Of a stretch of DNA of 64,000 nucleotides, positions 1 to 12,676 are shown one piece after another. A program made the position numbers and the translations under genes. The notes under the pieces were generated by a model that ran no database searches, was not told the DNA's origin, and was given only the letters and a program-made list of their open reading frames with translations. The DNA is taken from the NCBI GenBank assembly GCA_000231825.2, contig JH720305.1, positions 712,326 to 776,325 of the forward strand, written 5' to 3'. The DNA is from Tetrahymena elliotti 4EA (Eukaryota; Ciliophora; Oligohymenophorea; Hymenostomatida; Tetrahymenidae). Numbering within the stretch: the first letter of the stretch is position 1; every line of letters starts with the position of its first letter.

Positions 1-1
1 A

Positions 2-73
2 TTTAGAAAGCTGATTTATGATTTGGTTCCTATCCCTCAATAAATTTTCTATGATTTGATTGAAGATAATTGA
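2..73 (+). CDS. 3' end of a gene of unknown function, paralog of the next gene (partial)
   Basis: Only the last 23 codons and the TGA stop lie in the window. With TAA read as Gln the tail ends in PIPQQIFYDLIEDN. The gene ending at 2751 ends in PIPQQIFFDLIQDN, so the two are almost certainly tandem paralogs on the same strand. Nothing can be said about function from this fragment. The match between two independent stretches also confirms the reading frame and the TGA stop. Confidence 0.7.
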
Positions 74-1359
74 GTTATCAAATATAAATTTTAATTAGCA
101 TATATTGTTAAAAATTAATTTTAATAATTTAATTTGTCATGTATATTATTTTTATCTTATTAACAGTTTTAATTGGAATTATTAATCAAAGTTTATCATT
201 ATTTATCCTCAATATAAATTAATATTTTATACTAAATTAAACAAAAAAACTTTCTTCATCTTCAAAAATCTTCTACCAAAAAAAGAACTTTTCATATAGA
301 AATTAAATTAATAAAAATATAAATGTTAAAGAAGTTAAAACCTTTAAATTGAAAAGCATCTTTAGTCTCTAAAGTAAAAATTTCTTATAATAGAAGGCTA
401 GTAACTAGTATATTAACAAAAAACCCTACTTTATTATGTAACTTAATATCACTTTGATTTTTTCATTAAAAATTACCATTCCTCTAAATCATCTCTCAAA
501 AAATAACCCTTAGCTAGCTAGGCATAAATATGTTACTAAGATTCTCTAAAGAATAATAAAATCATTTGGTACAAAACAAGTTAATAAGCTAATACAGAAT
601 TTACAATATTTATAATTTGCTTTTAATAAAGTTTGATTTTTCCTTAAACACATTATTTTTAATAGCTAATCAATCATTTAAATTTGAAAATTTAGCCAAT
701 AAGTTTACCTAACTTGTCGAACCTTGCTTTTAGTTAATATTTCATTCTTGAACTGCGAAGTAAAAAGAAGCTTCTGTTTTTATAATTAACTAAAGAATTG
801 GTATTAAAATTAATTTATCTAAGAAATATTTTGAATGAAAAAGTAGATTTTTAAAATTTAAGTTTTTACCCTAATTTTTAAATTCTGGATCTTTCTTTTA
901 AATTGGCAATTTTAATGTCAACTCAATGAAAAAATCCATATTTCTAATTTGTAAAATAAGAAAGTCTTCCTCAAATGAAGTAAAAAAAATGTGGTAGATT
1001 TTAAATGTTTTTTTATAAATAATAATTTATGTCTCATAACATTCTTTAATAAAAAATTATTAAACATTTTTATTTTTTCACTATTCTTGTACACTTTACA
1101 AATACTAAAAAAAGTTTTTAAAATAATTTCTTTGGAAATTGAATAAATTTCATAACCTTTTCTATTTATAAAATAAATTAATATGAAAAAAGAAATAGTT
1201 GATAGATTTTGATAAATAAGTAAATCACCATGAAATAGTTACAAGATTTGAAAGACATCAAAAAATAGATAGACACTTTTAAAAGTCTAAAACATAACAA
1301 GAAAAAAAAAATCTAAAAAAATAAATTAAAATCCAAAATTTGAAATTTAATAGTAAAAA
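74..1359. other. Intergenic spacer between tandem paralogs
   Basis: Very AT-rich, with frequent TGA in all forward frames and no run of protein-like codons. It should contain the 3' end of the first paralog and the promoter and 5' leader of the second. An ATG at 1230 lies in another frame from the gene starting at 1360 and looks like chance. No other feature seen. Confidence 0.5.
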
Positions 1360-2751
1360 ATGCAAGAACTTAATTAAGTTGCTAAAATAAAATCTAAATT
1401 TAGTGGTGAGCTATGTGAGCAACTAGAGAAATTCAAGGGCTAAAAAAACTTTGATATTAGTATTACAAATGCTGAAAAAGATATTTATTTTTTATATACA
1501 GCTAATATGGATGAGACATTATAATTTTGCGAAAAACTCAAACTTTATATTGGATCTGATTAAGAGGCCTCCTAATTAGCTTTTGATTAATTTTGTAGCT
1601 ATTTGAAAGATATTCTAAAGAATTTATAAGTTCTTTAATTCAGATATTATAATAAAAGGATACTTAACATAGATTCTTTGTTAGAATGGGTAAAAAACCT
1701 GAAAGAGGTTGAGTTAGATTTATAAGATTTCTGTAAGCTTGATTTGAAAGAAGATAAGAATTATCAAGATTATTAAATTGAGTGTCTAACACTTAATTTA
1801 TTTAACACAACTTTTAAGGAGAATAATATCAATGGATTAATGAAGTTTATTAATTCATTGAGTAAATTAAAATATTTAAAATTTTCTATTGATAAATAGA
1901 GACATTTAAAGATATTAGAAGAAATTGAGAATAAGTAAATTCAAATCGATTTGGCCTTAAGAAAAGTAGATTATGAATTTTGTGACTAGTTAAAAAGAAT
2001 TATTGATGAAAAGTAAATAAAGCTTGAAAAAATACACTTTTATTAAGCTTTAATTGGGTGTTACTTAGAATATATTAATTTCGGAAATAATATTCAATTG
2101 AAATTGATAAATTAAAACTATGGTAGTTATAATATAGTTTAGGATTAAAATTATCCAATTGATCTGCTTCAAATAAGTGAAAAAGATAGTTTGTTATTAA
2201 AAAAAAGTGGCTTTTTAGCAAAGTTAATACAAGACAAAATTAAATAGAATAATGTTACAATTAAAATAGACCTTCTTGGGTAAAAAAGTGGTGTTTTTGA
2301 GTTTATTTTTTCAAAAACAAATCAGTTATTTAGAAATATTTCATTTGTAAATTATCATCACAGAAATTATTAAGAAATAAAGAAATCCAATGATTTTTGG
2401 TATTTTGAATTTTATATAACTTAACAAATCAAATTGAAATACTTGCTAAAATGTTCAAAAGAGTATTTGAATAATTTATAGTTATCACTGAGTTTAGAAT
2501 TAATTTAAAATGAAGACTTCTTAGTTGAAATCTATAAAATACTAATACAATTTAAATACCTTATTTTCTTCAGATTTTCTTTAAAAGTTTATTATCAAAT
2601 TTAGCATGATTAAGGTTTAGAAATACCTTTTGCAAATATTATTTAATAAAAGTCACAAGATAGGTTAAGATTTTTTGCATATCAAAAATCAATTTATAGT
2701 TTGTTACCTATTCCATAATAAATTTTTTTTGACCTCATTCAAGATAATTGA
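1360..2751 (+). CDS. Hypothetical protein, 463 aa, Tetrahymena-type tandem paralog family
   Basis: A single uninterrupted exon of 463 codons using TAA/TAG as Gln and ending in TGA. I do not recognise a domain. The protein is rich in Leu, Ile, Lys, Asp and Glu, with spaced stretches such as LTLNLFNTT and LKYLKFSI that faintly resemble leucine-rich repeat strands, but no clear consensus repeat. No signal peptide or membrane helix is evident. The frame opens after a TGA at 1249 and the first ATG in it is 1360, so the start is reasonable unless an upstream exon exists. The last 14 residues nearly match the tail of the gene leaving the window at its left edge, which marks a local gene duplication. 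The function is unknown. Confidence 0.75.
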
Positions 2752-3263
2752 AGAAACAAGCAAACATATTTTGTAATCAGTAAGTAATAAATCAACCAAA
2801 ATATTTAATCTAAATTCTTCTCAATCTAATTTAAATATTTGTTTGGCTTGTTATTTGTTTATGATAATTTATATTTTAAAAAATATTTGTATTCTAAAAA
2901 CATATTAATTTAATTATTTTCCCTTAAATAAATACATTTTTTATTTAAAAAAGTAAATTATTTGTGATAGCTTTTCATTAATTTCTTTTCAACAAAATAA
3001 ATATGAAAAGAAAATTCAATTAAAGCTGAAACTAAATCAAAAAATATACTTAGCCACATCATGAATTTTTTGTTGGTAAAAAAGGGATTTGCTATTTAAA
3101 ATTAACAATTTGAATTAATAAGATACATAATGAAAATCACAAATATTTACAATTAAATAATTGTTTGCTTTTAGAAAGAAATAATTAAATAATTTTGGTG
3201 TACTTGTAATTTTTAATATTTTGGGAGTAATAGAAATATTCTACTTATTTGTTTATTTAAAGA
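2752..3263. other. Intergenic spacer
   Basis: AT-rich spacer holding the 3' end of the 463-aa gene and the presumed promoter of the superoxide dismutase gene. No open coding stretch or RNA gene seen. Confidence 0.5.
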
Positions 3264-3824
3264 ATGGGAAATACTTGTTACAGTGATAGTACTGTTTAAA
3301 AAAATGAGAGTAATCTTAAAGATCCATAAATAAGTAAGGAGCCTATTTATGCAATATGTGTGTTGTCATCTGATGATAAGAAGGTCTCAGGAAAAGTCTA
3401 TTTTAAGTAGGATGGAGATAAATGTAAAATTAGAGCTGAAATTAAAGGACTTTCTAAAGGTAAGCATGGATTTCATATTCATGAATATGGAAATTTAATA
3501 GATGGATGTAAATCTGCTGGGGGTCACTTTAATCCTACCAAATAAACTCATGGCGCTCCTGATTCTAAAGAAAGACATGTTGGGGATCTTGGAAATATAG
3601 AAAATAAACTTGATGAGGAGAACACTGCTGTCTATGAAATTGTTGACCATTTGATTTCTTTATCAGGTGAGTTTAGTGTGATTGGAAGAAGTTGTGTTGT
3701 ACATGCAGACGAAGATGATTTAGGTCTAGGAAACTTTGAGGATTCAAAAACTACAGGACATGCTGGAGTACGTGTAGCTTGTGGACCAATCGGATTATGT
3801 GCTAAATTTAGTTTTGAGTTTTGA
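3264..3824 (+). CDS. Cu/Zn superoxide dismutase, 186 aa, possible N-terminal lipid anchor
   Basis: Converts superoxide to oxygen and hydrogen peroxide. It is a single exon with the full set of metal ligands: His71 and His73 (HIHEYG), bridging His88 (GGHFNP), His96, His105 and Asp108 (RHVGDLG), and the last copper ligand His147 (VVHADEDD). Disulfide cysteines Cys82 and Cys173 and the active-site Arg170 are also present, so the enzyme should be active. The usual TGNAG loop reads TGHAG. Before the SOD core lie about 25 extra residues beginning MGNTCYS. Gly2 plus Cys5 resembles dual N-myristoylation/palmitoylation starts, although Tyr6 is not ideal for the consensus. No secretory signal peptide is seen, so a cytosolic or membrane-tethered intracellular enzyme is inferred. 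Length fits the family plus the extension. Confidence 0.95.
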
Positions 3825-4551
3825 TACTAAGAAATAAATACAAAACAGATATGTATTAATAATATAATGAAGCAAATAAAACATTTCTTAAAATTTAAGA
3901 AATAATAAATTTCTATCAACCATATAAACAATAATAATTAAATTACATATAAATATTACTAATATTGTTAATTGTATCTATCTAAATCAAAATATTTATT
4001 TTATTCATTAGTTTAAGTAAATATATGAAATTATCTAATATATTCATTATTTTAGATAGATTTTTTTAATTTATTTTCTTAACTAAATCATGTAAAATAG
4101 TTAAAAATTTTGAATTTAAGAAAAAACCTTTCTAAACTAAATGACAATTTAACATTTACTAGATTAATAAATGGTTATTATTTTAATTGAAGGAAACTGA
4201 TAAAATGGAGGTTTTTTTAATTCCCTTAACAATATATAATATGAAATTAAGATTTGAAAACCTACCTTTTAGGTTAGTTGCAAATAGTAATTCATACAGC
4301 TAAATAAATTCTTATTACATTAAGAATCTGCTGAGGGAATAAATTAAAATTATTTAAAAAAGAGGGAAGCTTATTATTGATAATATTTTTATACCAAATG
4401 GTTTTAATTAGCTAAAATAAGACAAATACAGACATATATTGGTTATGTGAATATATTTAAATTAAAGATAAATAATTCAGTTTTGATTTTTAATAATTTA
4501 ATTAAAATATTTAATTGATAGAAAGTTGATTTTTTTATTCATTTCATTATT
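3825..4551. other. Convergent 3' intergenic spacer
   Basis: Lies between the 3' ends of the superoxide dismutase gene (+) and the kinesin-like gene (-). AT-rich, with no supported gene. It probably holds both polyadenylation regions. Confidence 0.5.
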
Positions 4552-7500
4552 TCATTTGTGATTTATATTAAACAATAAAATTTATTTGAGATTTTTTTTT
4601 TGTTACAAATTTTTCTTTTTGAGTTATTAAATTGTGTGTAAGTCTAAAGGGGCTTTAAATGTACTTATTTGAGTTAGCTAAGGTGTTAAGAAAGATAGCT
4701 TAGGTACTTTAAGTTTATTTTCTGACTCGGTTCTTAACTGATTATTCGAACCTAGTTATGCACTACTTTTATCGTTATTGGATTGAAGCTGATTGTTACT
4801 TCCAAGAGTATGTAGACTTGGTAATCTTAACTTTTACTCAAAGTTAGTATTTGATTAGTCATGTTCTGTATTTTAGTTATTGCTTGAAAAGAATGGCTAT
4901 GATAAATTCATCTTAGAATGATTATTTGATTAATCGAAATTTGTCTATTGGTTGCTTAAGTATCTGTTGTTTCCTAACATACTTTAAGGAGAAATCAGAC
5001 GATTTTAATTACCAAATAAGCCTTATAAATTCAACCTATTTTATCTATATATTAAGGGAGAATTTTAATCAGTATCAACGACATTATTAGACACTTTAAT
5101 TGAGTTACCAACCCCAACTAAACCTAAGTCTTTATTCTCATGGAGAGTCTAAAATACTGAACTACAATTATTTAAGTTCTACGAATTCATTATTTTTGAT
5201 TTGAAGTTAATCTAACTTTAACTAGGACTAACGAATTTACTTATGCTTTTATTATTGTTGTTTTCTAAAGTAGATTTTATCTCATTTAAATCAAAGCTGC
5301 TACTAAATTTTTACTGCTCATCTATTTACATTTTACTTTTTAACTTTATTTGATTTTTAGATAAGTCCATTTAAACAAAAGGCATTTTCTTTTTAACCTA
5401 AGAGCTCTATAAATAGTATTAATTTTCTAAGAGACTGTTTCTTTGAACAGCTTAAATGGGATTAAAAGTATTTATTTGTTGTTTATTATATCTTTTTTCT
5501 CCTTTCAATTTTCCCATTGAATTAAATTTATCTTCTTAAATCAGATTTTAATTAGGAGACATAATATGATGGCTTTTAATGCTTGAATCTCTTTAATTTG
5601 TCATCTCTGTTTTATCTTAACTATAAAATTCAGATGAATTTCTAACTCCTTAATTATATTTATTTTACAAGTTGTTTATTGATTATTAAAGATTTTTACT
5701 ATATGCCTATTAGAAGCTAGAAACATCATTTGCTTATTGTTAATTTTAAGAACGAGGTGTTTTTTATTCCAAGGTATCAATCAAATCTAGAGAATTTTAT
5801 CTTAGAAAATTGAGATTTGTTGAAGAAGAATCTATTTTTCCTTAATTAGCATTTTTATTATAAATTGCTAAATCTTTGATCCCATGAGATGCATTAGATT
5901 TTTATACGAAATGTGATTAATCACTCATCCTTTTGCCTCTCAATTCTCCTTTTAAAAGCCCAATATTTGTTTAAGATCCATTTAAATTGCTAGAGAGTAT
6001 AGCAGACACTTAACTACTTTGTTCTTTTCTTCTAAGCAAATCTTCTTATGCTATTTTTTGCATAATAATATTCTCTTCTTTAAATTTTGCTTTTTTATCT
6101 TTTAACTCTTAGTCAATTCTTTATAAGTCATCCATTGAATATTTTACAATTGAATTTTTAGATTAAGGGATGAAGCTTTCATCTGTTAATGTATGTTCAT
6201 TCTCACTTGTCATATCTTTATCAATTAATGTTTTAGAGTTATTAGATTAATTAGACATAGCTTGAATTTTCTATTCACTAACTATCAGATCAAAACTAGT
6301 AACATTAACTTTCTTCTTAGGTTGAGTATTATTTTAGTTGGATTATGACATTGATTCAATTGAACTTTTCTTTGCTAAAATACTTTTTCTATTTGTTCTA
6401 TTATCCTAATTTTCCTCTATTATTACAATATTCTAAATATATTTTCCCTTAGAGTCGATTGTTACACTCACATCATTATCATTTTAAAGCTCTTCTGCTG
6501 AATTTTTTTCATCAAAATAATGAAAAGTGGATTTTCTATTTGTATTCTAATTTAAATTATTATTACTAGCTGATTGATTTTAGTTATTGAAGAAAGCACT
6601 CTTCTAATTCATATTTAAATGCATCAAACTTGACTTACCATTACCACGATTGTCTAATTATTAACGGTCACTAACTTTTGGAGTAGAATCAGTATTATTG
6701 TTCTCATTTAAATTTAAATATGTTTGGAATGCGTCTAAAACACTACTTTTTTATCTTTTATTGCCTTTTTCATTGTTTAAAGGTGTAAGAAATTTATTTG
6801 GTGTTTAAGGAGAATATTTTCCACTGATAGGACTTCTTTAGAATTAAAAGGAAAGATTCCTTTTTTATGCCAAAGAAGGCATATCTTCACTATGTAATTG
6901 ATGTGATCCTTACATAATCTTATCCTCTTCTTGTAAGATTTTATTTAAATTTGAAATATGGATATCACCCGAAGGAATATTTGCCATACTTTTAAGAGAT
7001 TTTAGAGCTATTTGTGTAGGAATCTTTTTATAAGTTCTCACACGCTTTTTTTGGTAAACTTCTTTTACATCCATCTAAGAAATCAGATGCTCTAAAAAGG
7101 TAAACACTTTTGTAGTAATTTCATCCATCCACATATCTAATCTATAAGGTTCATGAGCTTCGTATGATTTAATAGCATTATCTTAGCTCCATTTTACATA
7201 TTCTATAGCGCCTATACCTAACTAGTGTAATGCATCTAAATGACTTCCTTTTAAAGTATTTTAATAAGCATCATATTATGCCTAAACTACATCTTTTATT
7301 TTCTATTTGATCTAACCAAAAGTTAAAAAGTAATAATTGATGTCACATGTTATTTTAGAAATTTTTGCTAAGACTTGTTTTAAATTTTTCTAACTATCTC
7401 CTTTTAGTAAAGGAAGAGCTCTAATCAAGTACAGTTCTCTAATCTCAGTTGTTTTTATCATGTGTTTTGCTTGGTTAAATTCTATCTTAAGATAATCTTA

Positions 7501-9974
7501 CTTCATCTGAAAATACTTTTAAATAAAAAAAATTTAGATGGTTAAGTATTTATTTTTTAAATAATAAAATAAATTAAATTTGAATAAATTTCCATCTTAA
7601 TTGCAATCAAATTTGCAACAATATTTAAATGAAATTTTAGTTGTTAAAAAAAAGAATTTACATCATCTCTCAAACTCAAATAATTCCTCACATGTTTGGC
7701 ATTTCTTGCAATCAAATGTTTAAGGTCTTAGATTATATTTAAAATATTTTATAAATAAAAAGCTTTGTCGTCAGATTTCATGTATTGATTGTTGATATAT
7801 CCTTTGACTTCATCACCAAGAACATTAGCTTAGTGAGATATTTTTCTTATAAACATAGTATCTTAGTAATTAACCTAAAAATATAAAATAAAAAAATGTT
7901 TAAATAAAATGATTTTTGCAATCGTTTTACTCTTTGCCATGAAGGAATTCCCACAGTAACTTTAGGCTAAATAGAATTTTTACTATAAAAGGCCCATTAT
8001 GCCAAACGAGCTGTTTTCATAGACTCATCAAGATCATTTATAAATGGTGAAAGTGCTCCAAAAAATACAAGCTAGTTATTTCCAAACAAATAGTTTCTAA
8101 GATAATTTGTAAATTTAGAATCTTCAAAAGGTATATGAGTTTAAGTAGATCTAATTCCTTTGTTAATTTCATAAATATACTGAAAAATATTTTCTAAAGT
8201 AATCATAGACTATTGGATATTTCTTGCATCTATCTTATCATTAATATCATAATGATCGCAATCTATAAATAGCATTTCACTTTCATATATTTTTTATTCA
8301 ACTTTGTCAAAAATATCATGTTATTTCTAATTTTATTCTTTAATATTGGTTGTTGAAATTGTCTATTTCTTTACATATTGCTTCTCGAATATTTTATGGA
8401 AAATTTAAAACCTATTGTAAAATAATTTAAAATATTAAAAATAATTAAATTTTATCAACTAATTAAATAAAAATATTGGTAGATAGGGTTTATAATATTT
8501 TTTGGTTTATTTCACACAAAAAATTTATTCAATAAAATATTAGAATAATATCACTTGATAAATGAGTTTGAAATTAATCACCCCCCTAGTTGTGTTTTAG
8601 GTAGTTTTATTTGATGGAAGCGTGGATTAAGTTAAATCTTTCAGTAAAAGTATTTATAAAAAGATGAAATACATCTTAGATTTAAAAAAATTTGTTTGGA
8701 ATTTTTTCAAATAAGTTTTGTAAGATTTAGTTGATTGATTTTAGTTTATACACTTTCACTAGTATTAACTTTTAGTTTTTTTGGTATCTTAAAACACCCT
8801 GTTAATTTAAATGCAGTAAAAAAATTCAAGACTGATATGAATTTAGTCTATGATATTAGATTAGTAGACCCTTAATTTATCTTTATAAAAATCAAAATTT
8901 ATATAACACTGATTGAGTAAATTTTGGTAGAGTATCAATCAATCAATCAATTAGTTTGATATTGCTTTTAACTAAATTATAAATTTAACATTACCTAAAT
9001 ATGCAGTGATTTCTCTCTGTCTTTTATTAGTGAGTCTATCCAATTTAATAGTCTCTGTTAATATCTCTATCCTACATAGATCGTAGGGCCAGTCTCATAT
9101 AAATAAAGAATTCTAGAAGAGAATCTATTTTGACTCTTGTTACACACGGCATATAACTAGAATGCTTACCTTGCTTAAAAAGGAGCGATTCACCTGTAGG
9201 ACAGAGTAGATCTACAAAATCATTCTCATACTTAACAGCACTCAAATATATACTAACTATAGAGCCTTATTAACTTTTTTTAGAGAATAGTGACTAGGCA
9301 AAATAGAGTAATAACCCAGGATCACTGAGAGTTCCAAATATTGAGTGCGTTTTACCTGAATCTTCAGAGCCAAAAGCAAGCAAAGCATGTGAAACGCCTT
9401 TTAAAAGATTTTCAATAATTTATGGAAACTCTGAACCAAACAAAGCAATATTTGGTTAGTCTTAAGGTATCATTCTATGGGCTCTGTATATTTTGTCTTT
9501 AGTTAAATTCAAAACAAAATCCTTATAAAAATCTTCTTATGCTGATGTTGAATGAAAAGCTAATGCTTCTCTATCTAGTACTTCTATCATTTATTTATTG
9601 AACTTGAGGGTTTCATGTATAAATAATGGTCTAACTTTTAAAATGCAAATAGGGGATGTTTCTCCTATTTTATAATTTTATCCCTTGTATTGTTGCATCA
9701 TTTTTTATATCTAAGTTTATTATTTATCATCTTTTTAGCTTTAATTTTATCCACTTTCTTTTTAATTTTATTGTGAGCTCTATGGAGTGTTATTGGCTCC
9801 TTCCAACTTATCTAAATTGTAACTTGATTTATTTTTTAGTGTTTATGAAGCAGGAGTTCCTGTTGACAAAGACTAATTGAATACCTAAGATCCATTAAGC
9901 TTTTAGCTTGGCGTTTAGCTATTTAAAGGAGGCGATTTAGATAATTATATATTTTATGGAGTTAATTAACTCAT
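4552..9974 (-). CDS. Divergent kinesin-like protein, 1542 aa, with a long Gln/Asn-rich tail
   Basis: Exons 8995-9974, 7931-8411, 7662-7874 and 4552-7506 join in frame (introns 583, 56 and 155 nt). After a Gln/Ser/Asn-rich leader of about 105 residues, the motor begins at ICILKVRPL (109-117), matching the first strand of kinesins. The P-loop GSEDSGKTH is at 202-210 and keeps G-x4-GKT. The switch I region reads TERNHCIF (319-326) in place of SSRSHxIF. Switch II should be DLAGSE but reads DCDHYD (377-382), losing the invariant Gly and Glu. The late motor motif IPFEDSKF (420-427) and the following NNQLVFFGALSP fit kinesins. Residues from about 430 on are unknown: roughly 230 helical residues, then a Gln/Asn/Ser-rich tail of about 750 residues. 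The loss of switch II makes conventional motility doubtful. The 583-nt first intron could hide an unrecognised exon. Confidence 0.8.
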
Positions 9975-12676
9975 TTCTTTAAAAATATTGTTGATGCTTT
10001 TACTTATTTGTATTGAAATGATTACAAAAGCTTTATTATTAGATGATACTACTTATCTCCTTATATTAACGCTTGTATTAAATATTCAAATATTTAGAAT
10101 ATCTTATGTAACTGATTTTATTTAAGTCTTACTATACTAATTGTTTATTGAACCAAAACCAATTAAATTACTTAGAGAAATGTTAATTATAATAAAAAAA
10201 AATAGTGTTTTCAATTATTGTTTATTTATTTATCAAAAATTAATCAAATAAACATATAAAAATCTTCATCTCTTCTTAATATTCAATTTGAGTTGTAAGT
10301 AAATCTTTTATCAAATTAGACATATGCATATTATTGAGAACATACATTGCTCATTTCCATTAAATTTTTTCGAAAATCTTAATTCATCAATTAATTAACC
10401 AGCAAGCAAGCCAGTGATTATCAATTTTCTTTTTAATAATAAATTGAATAATTAATCTATATTTATGAATAGATTTATATCTAAAAATCTTTAAACCATA
10501 AATAAATTAATATTTTCATTATTAGTGCCAACCAATCAACCAATAATTTATTAGAATTACTTTTTGTGCAATTAAGAATACCAAAGTAAAAAATTTATTT
10601 ATTTTTATAAAAAACAAACAGAAATAATAAAAAACTATTTAGGATTAAAACTAAATTTTAAAAATAAAATAAATATTTTTTATTTCTTCCTTCTAAAAAT
10701 TTCTAACTCAATAAAAAGAATAAAAACAAATAAATTAAAGATAAATTATTATTTAGAGTAATTATTTTACATTAGACATTTCATATACTAAATTCTATCT
10801 AGCATTTGTAAGATTTAAAATATTATTTATAATAGTACAATATTAAAACTAATTATTAGATGCCGAAGGATAAAAATAATAAAATGAGATGCAGCAGAGC
10901 TATAAATTTAAAATATTTATCTTCATTCATATATGCAAACAAGCAACCAACAAAATGAAATAAAAAGTAAGTTAATGTATTAACAAAATTAAATAATAGA
11001 ATATTTCTAATGAGTTTTAGTAAATAAAAAATGAAGATAATAAGATATAATGATTGAGTGGTTGGTTGAGTATTCAATATTGTTTAAAAATAATCATTTG
11101 TATGGCTAATAAAAATTTAATCATCAAATGAATAGATTGCTTTTAGCTTTTTGTCAAATGAATTATTATAATTTAAATATTTGTTTTTATTTTAAATAAA
11201 TTATGGAGAATCAATCAGAGAATAAAATTTTGAAAAAATTTTTATTCTCTGAAAATTAAAAGGACTTACAAGGATAAGGAAATATTAGTTTGTGGTATTT
11301 TTTTTAGTTCGTGACTTTTTTAATATATTTCTCCTCAAGATACTAATTTTTGAAGTCATCATCTGTCATTTCGAGAGATAATTGATTGATTAACAAATTT
11401 TATCTCAATTTGCAAAACAGGTTGTTCTTTAGAAATTATTTGATTTTTCCTTTGTAAAATGAAATAAATAATACATAACTTTTTTCTTCTAAACATTATT
11501 TTGTGTTTTCATGATAATATTACTATCATAATTCAAATTTTTTAGTATTATTTTTTTTTCAAAAAGAGTTCATGCATGAAAATGAAAAAGAAAGATAAAA
11601 TATGACTTAAAAAATTTAAATACAGTTAAAATTAAATATTTAAATGATGAAATATAGATATCTATATATAGAAATATTTATTTTGTTATAGATAAATTAA
11701 TAGAAACATAATATATTAATTCTCTTAAGAACCCATTTTAGAAAAGAAAATACTATTCAAAGATTTTTTTTCTGGTTAGATTTAAATATTTAAAAGAAAA
11801 GACAAATTACATTTTTTTCTATTGATCTCAGTCAGATATTTATTTTTTACTCAATGAGTTACTTTCAAAAGAAACGTCAAAGAAAAAATATTAACTAATC
11901 TCTTCTTTGTTGCTTTATTATTTTTTGCATAAAAATTAAAAAATTAGCTTTAACTAATAAATTATAGTCTTTGTTAATATTGACTAGTTTAATTTTTGCT
12001 TCATAATTATTAGTTGATTAATTTTATTAAAAATATGTTAATTCAACACATAATTCTACATTTTTTAATAAAAAATCTTCATTAATTTCCAATTCGAAGA
12101 AGTACTTAATTTCTCTAAATCAATCATATTTTACCTAACACATTTTTAAGTCAGTTCCAATATAATTCTTCAGTAACAAACACAATTTGTTTTCATTTTT
12201 ATTTTTAATAGTTAGTTTTAAGGAAGCAAATTTAAAGAAATTTATTAGCAACTTAATCTTATAAATAGGTAGAAGTACAATAAACTATCTTTAAAGTTCA
12301 TTCAATTTGGTTTTTTTTAGTGATTCAAAATGAATATGTTCTTATTTACTTAAAAAAATATGTTTTAACATTACTTTAAATATTACAGTCAATTTATTTA
12401 TACAGTAAATGTAAAGATCAGTTTAAAGAGAGTTCGAGGAAAGGTAGGAAAATGTTGTTGATAATAAAGCATTTAAAATTAGCATAAACATTTGTTTTCT
12501 TGTTGTTTGTTTGAATCAACTTATTATTTATTCTACAATTAATTAAAAAAGAGAGAATGAGAGAAAGGTTTTTAACAGGAACTATTATTTAAAGAGTTAT
12601 TAATTCAGCTGAATATATTTTTTAAAAATAACTTGAAAAAACTAAAAAAGAAAACCTGTAAATTATTTATTTAAAG
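9975..12676. other. Divergent intergenic region, 2.7 kb
   Basis: Separates the 5' ends of the kinesin-like gene (-) and the double-RING gene (+), so it should hold both promoters. It is very AT-rich and rich in short tandem words (caatcaacc, aatcaatc and similar). A short frame on the minus strand at 10856-11077 is hydrophobic but has no coding character. An in-frame ATG at 12557 could extend the double-RING protein by 40 residues. Nothing else is supported. Confidence 0.45.

Noticed and set aside
9656..9880. Plus-strand frame of 74 codons, hydrophobic
   Set aside because: It is antisense to the N-terminal exon of the kinesin-like gene, which reads clearly on the other strand.
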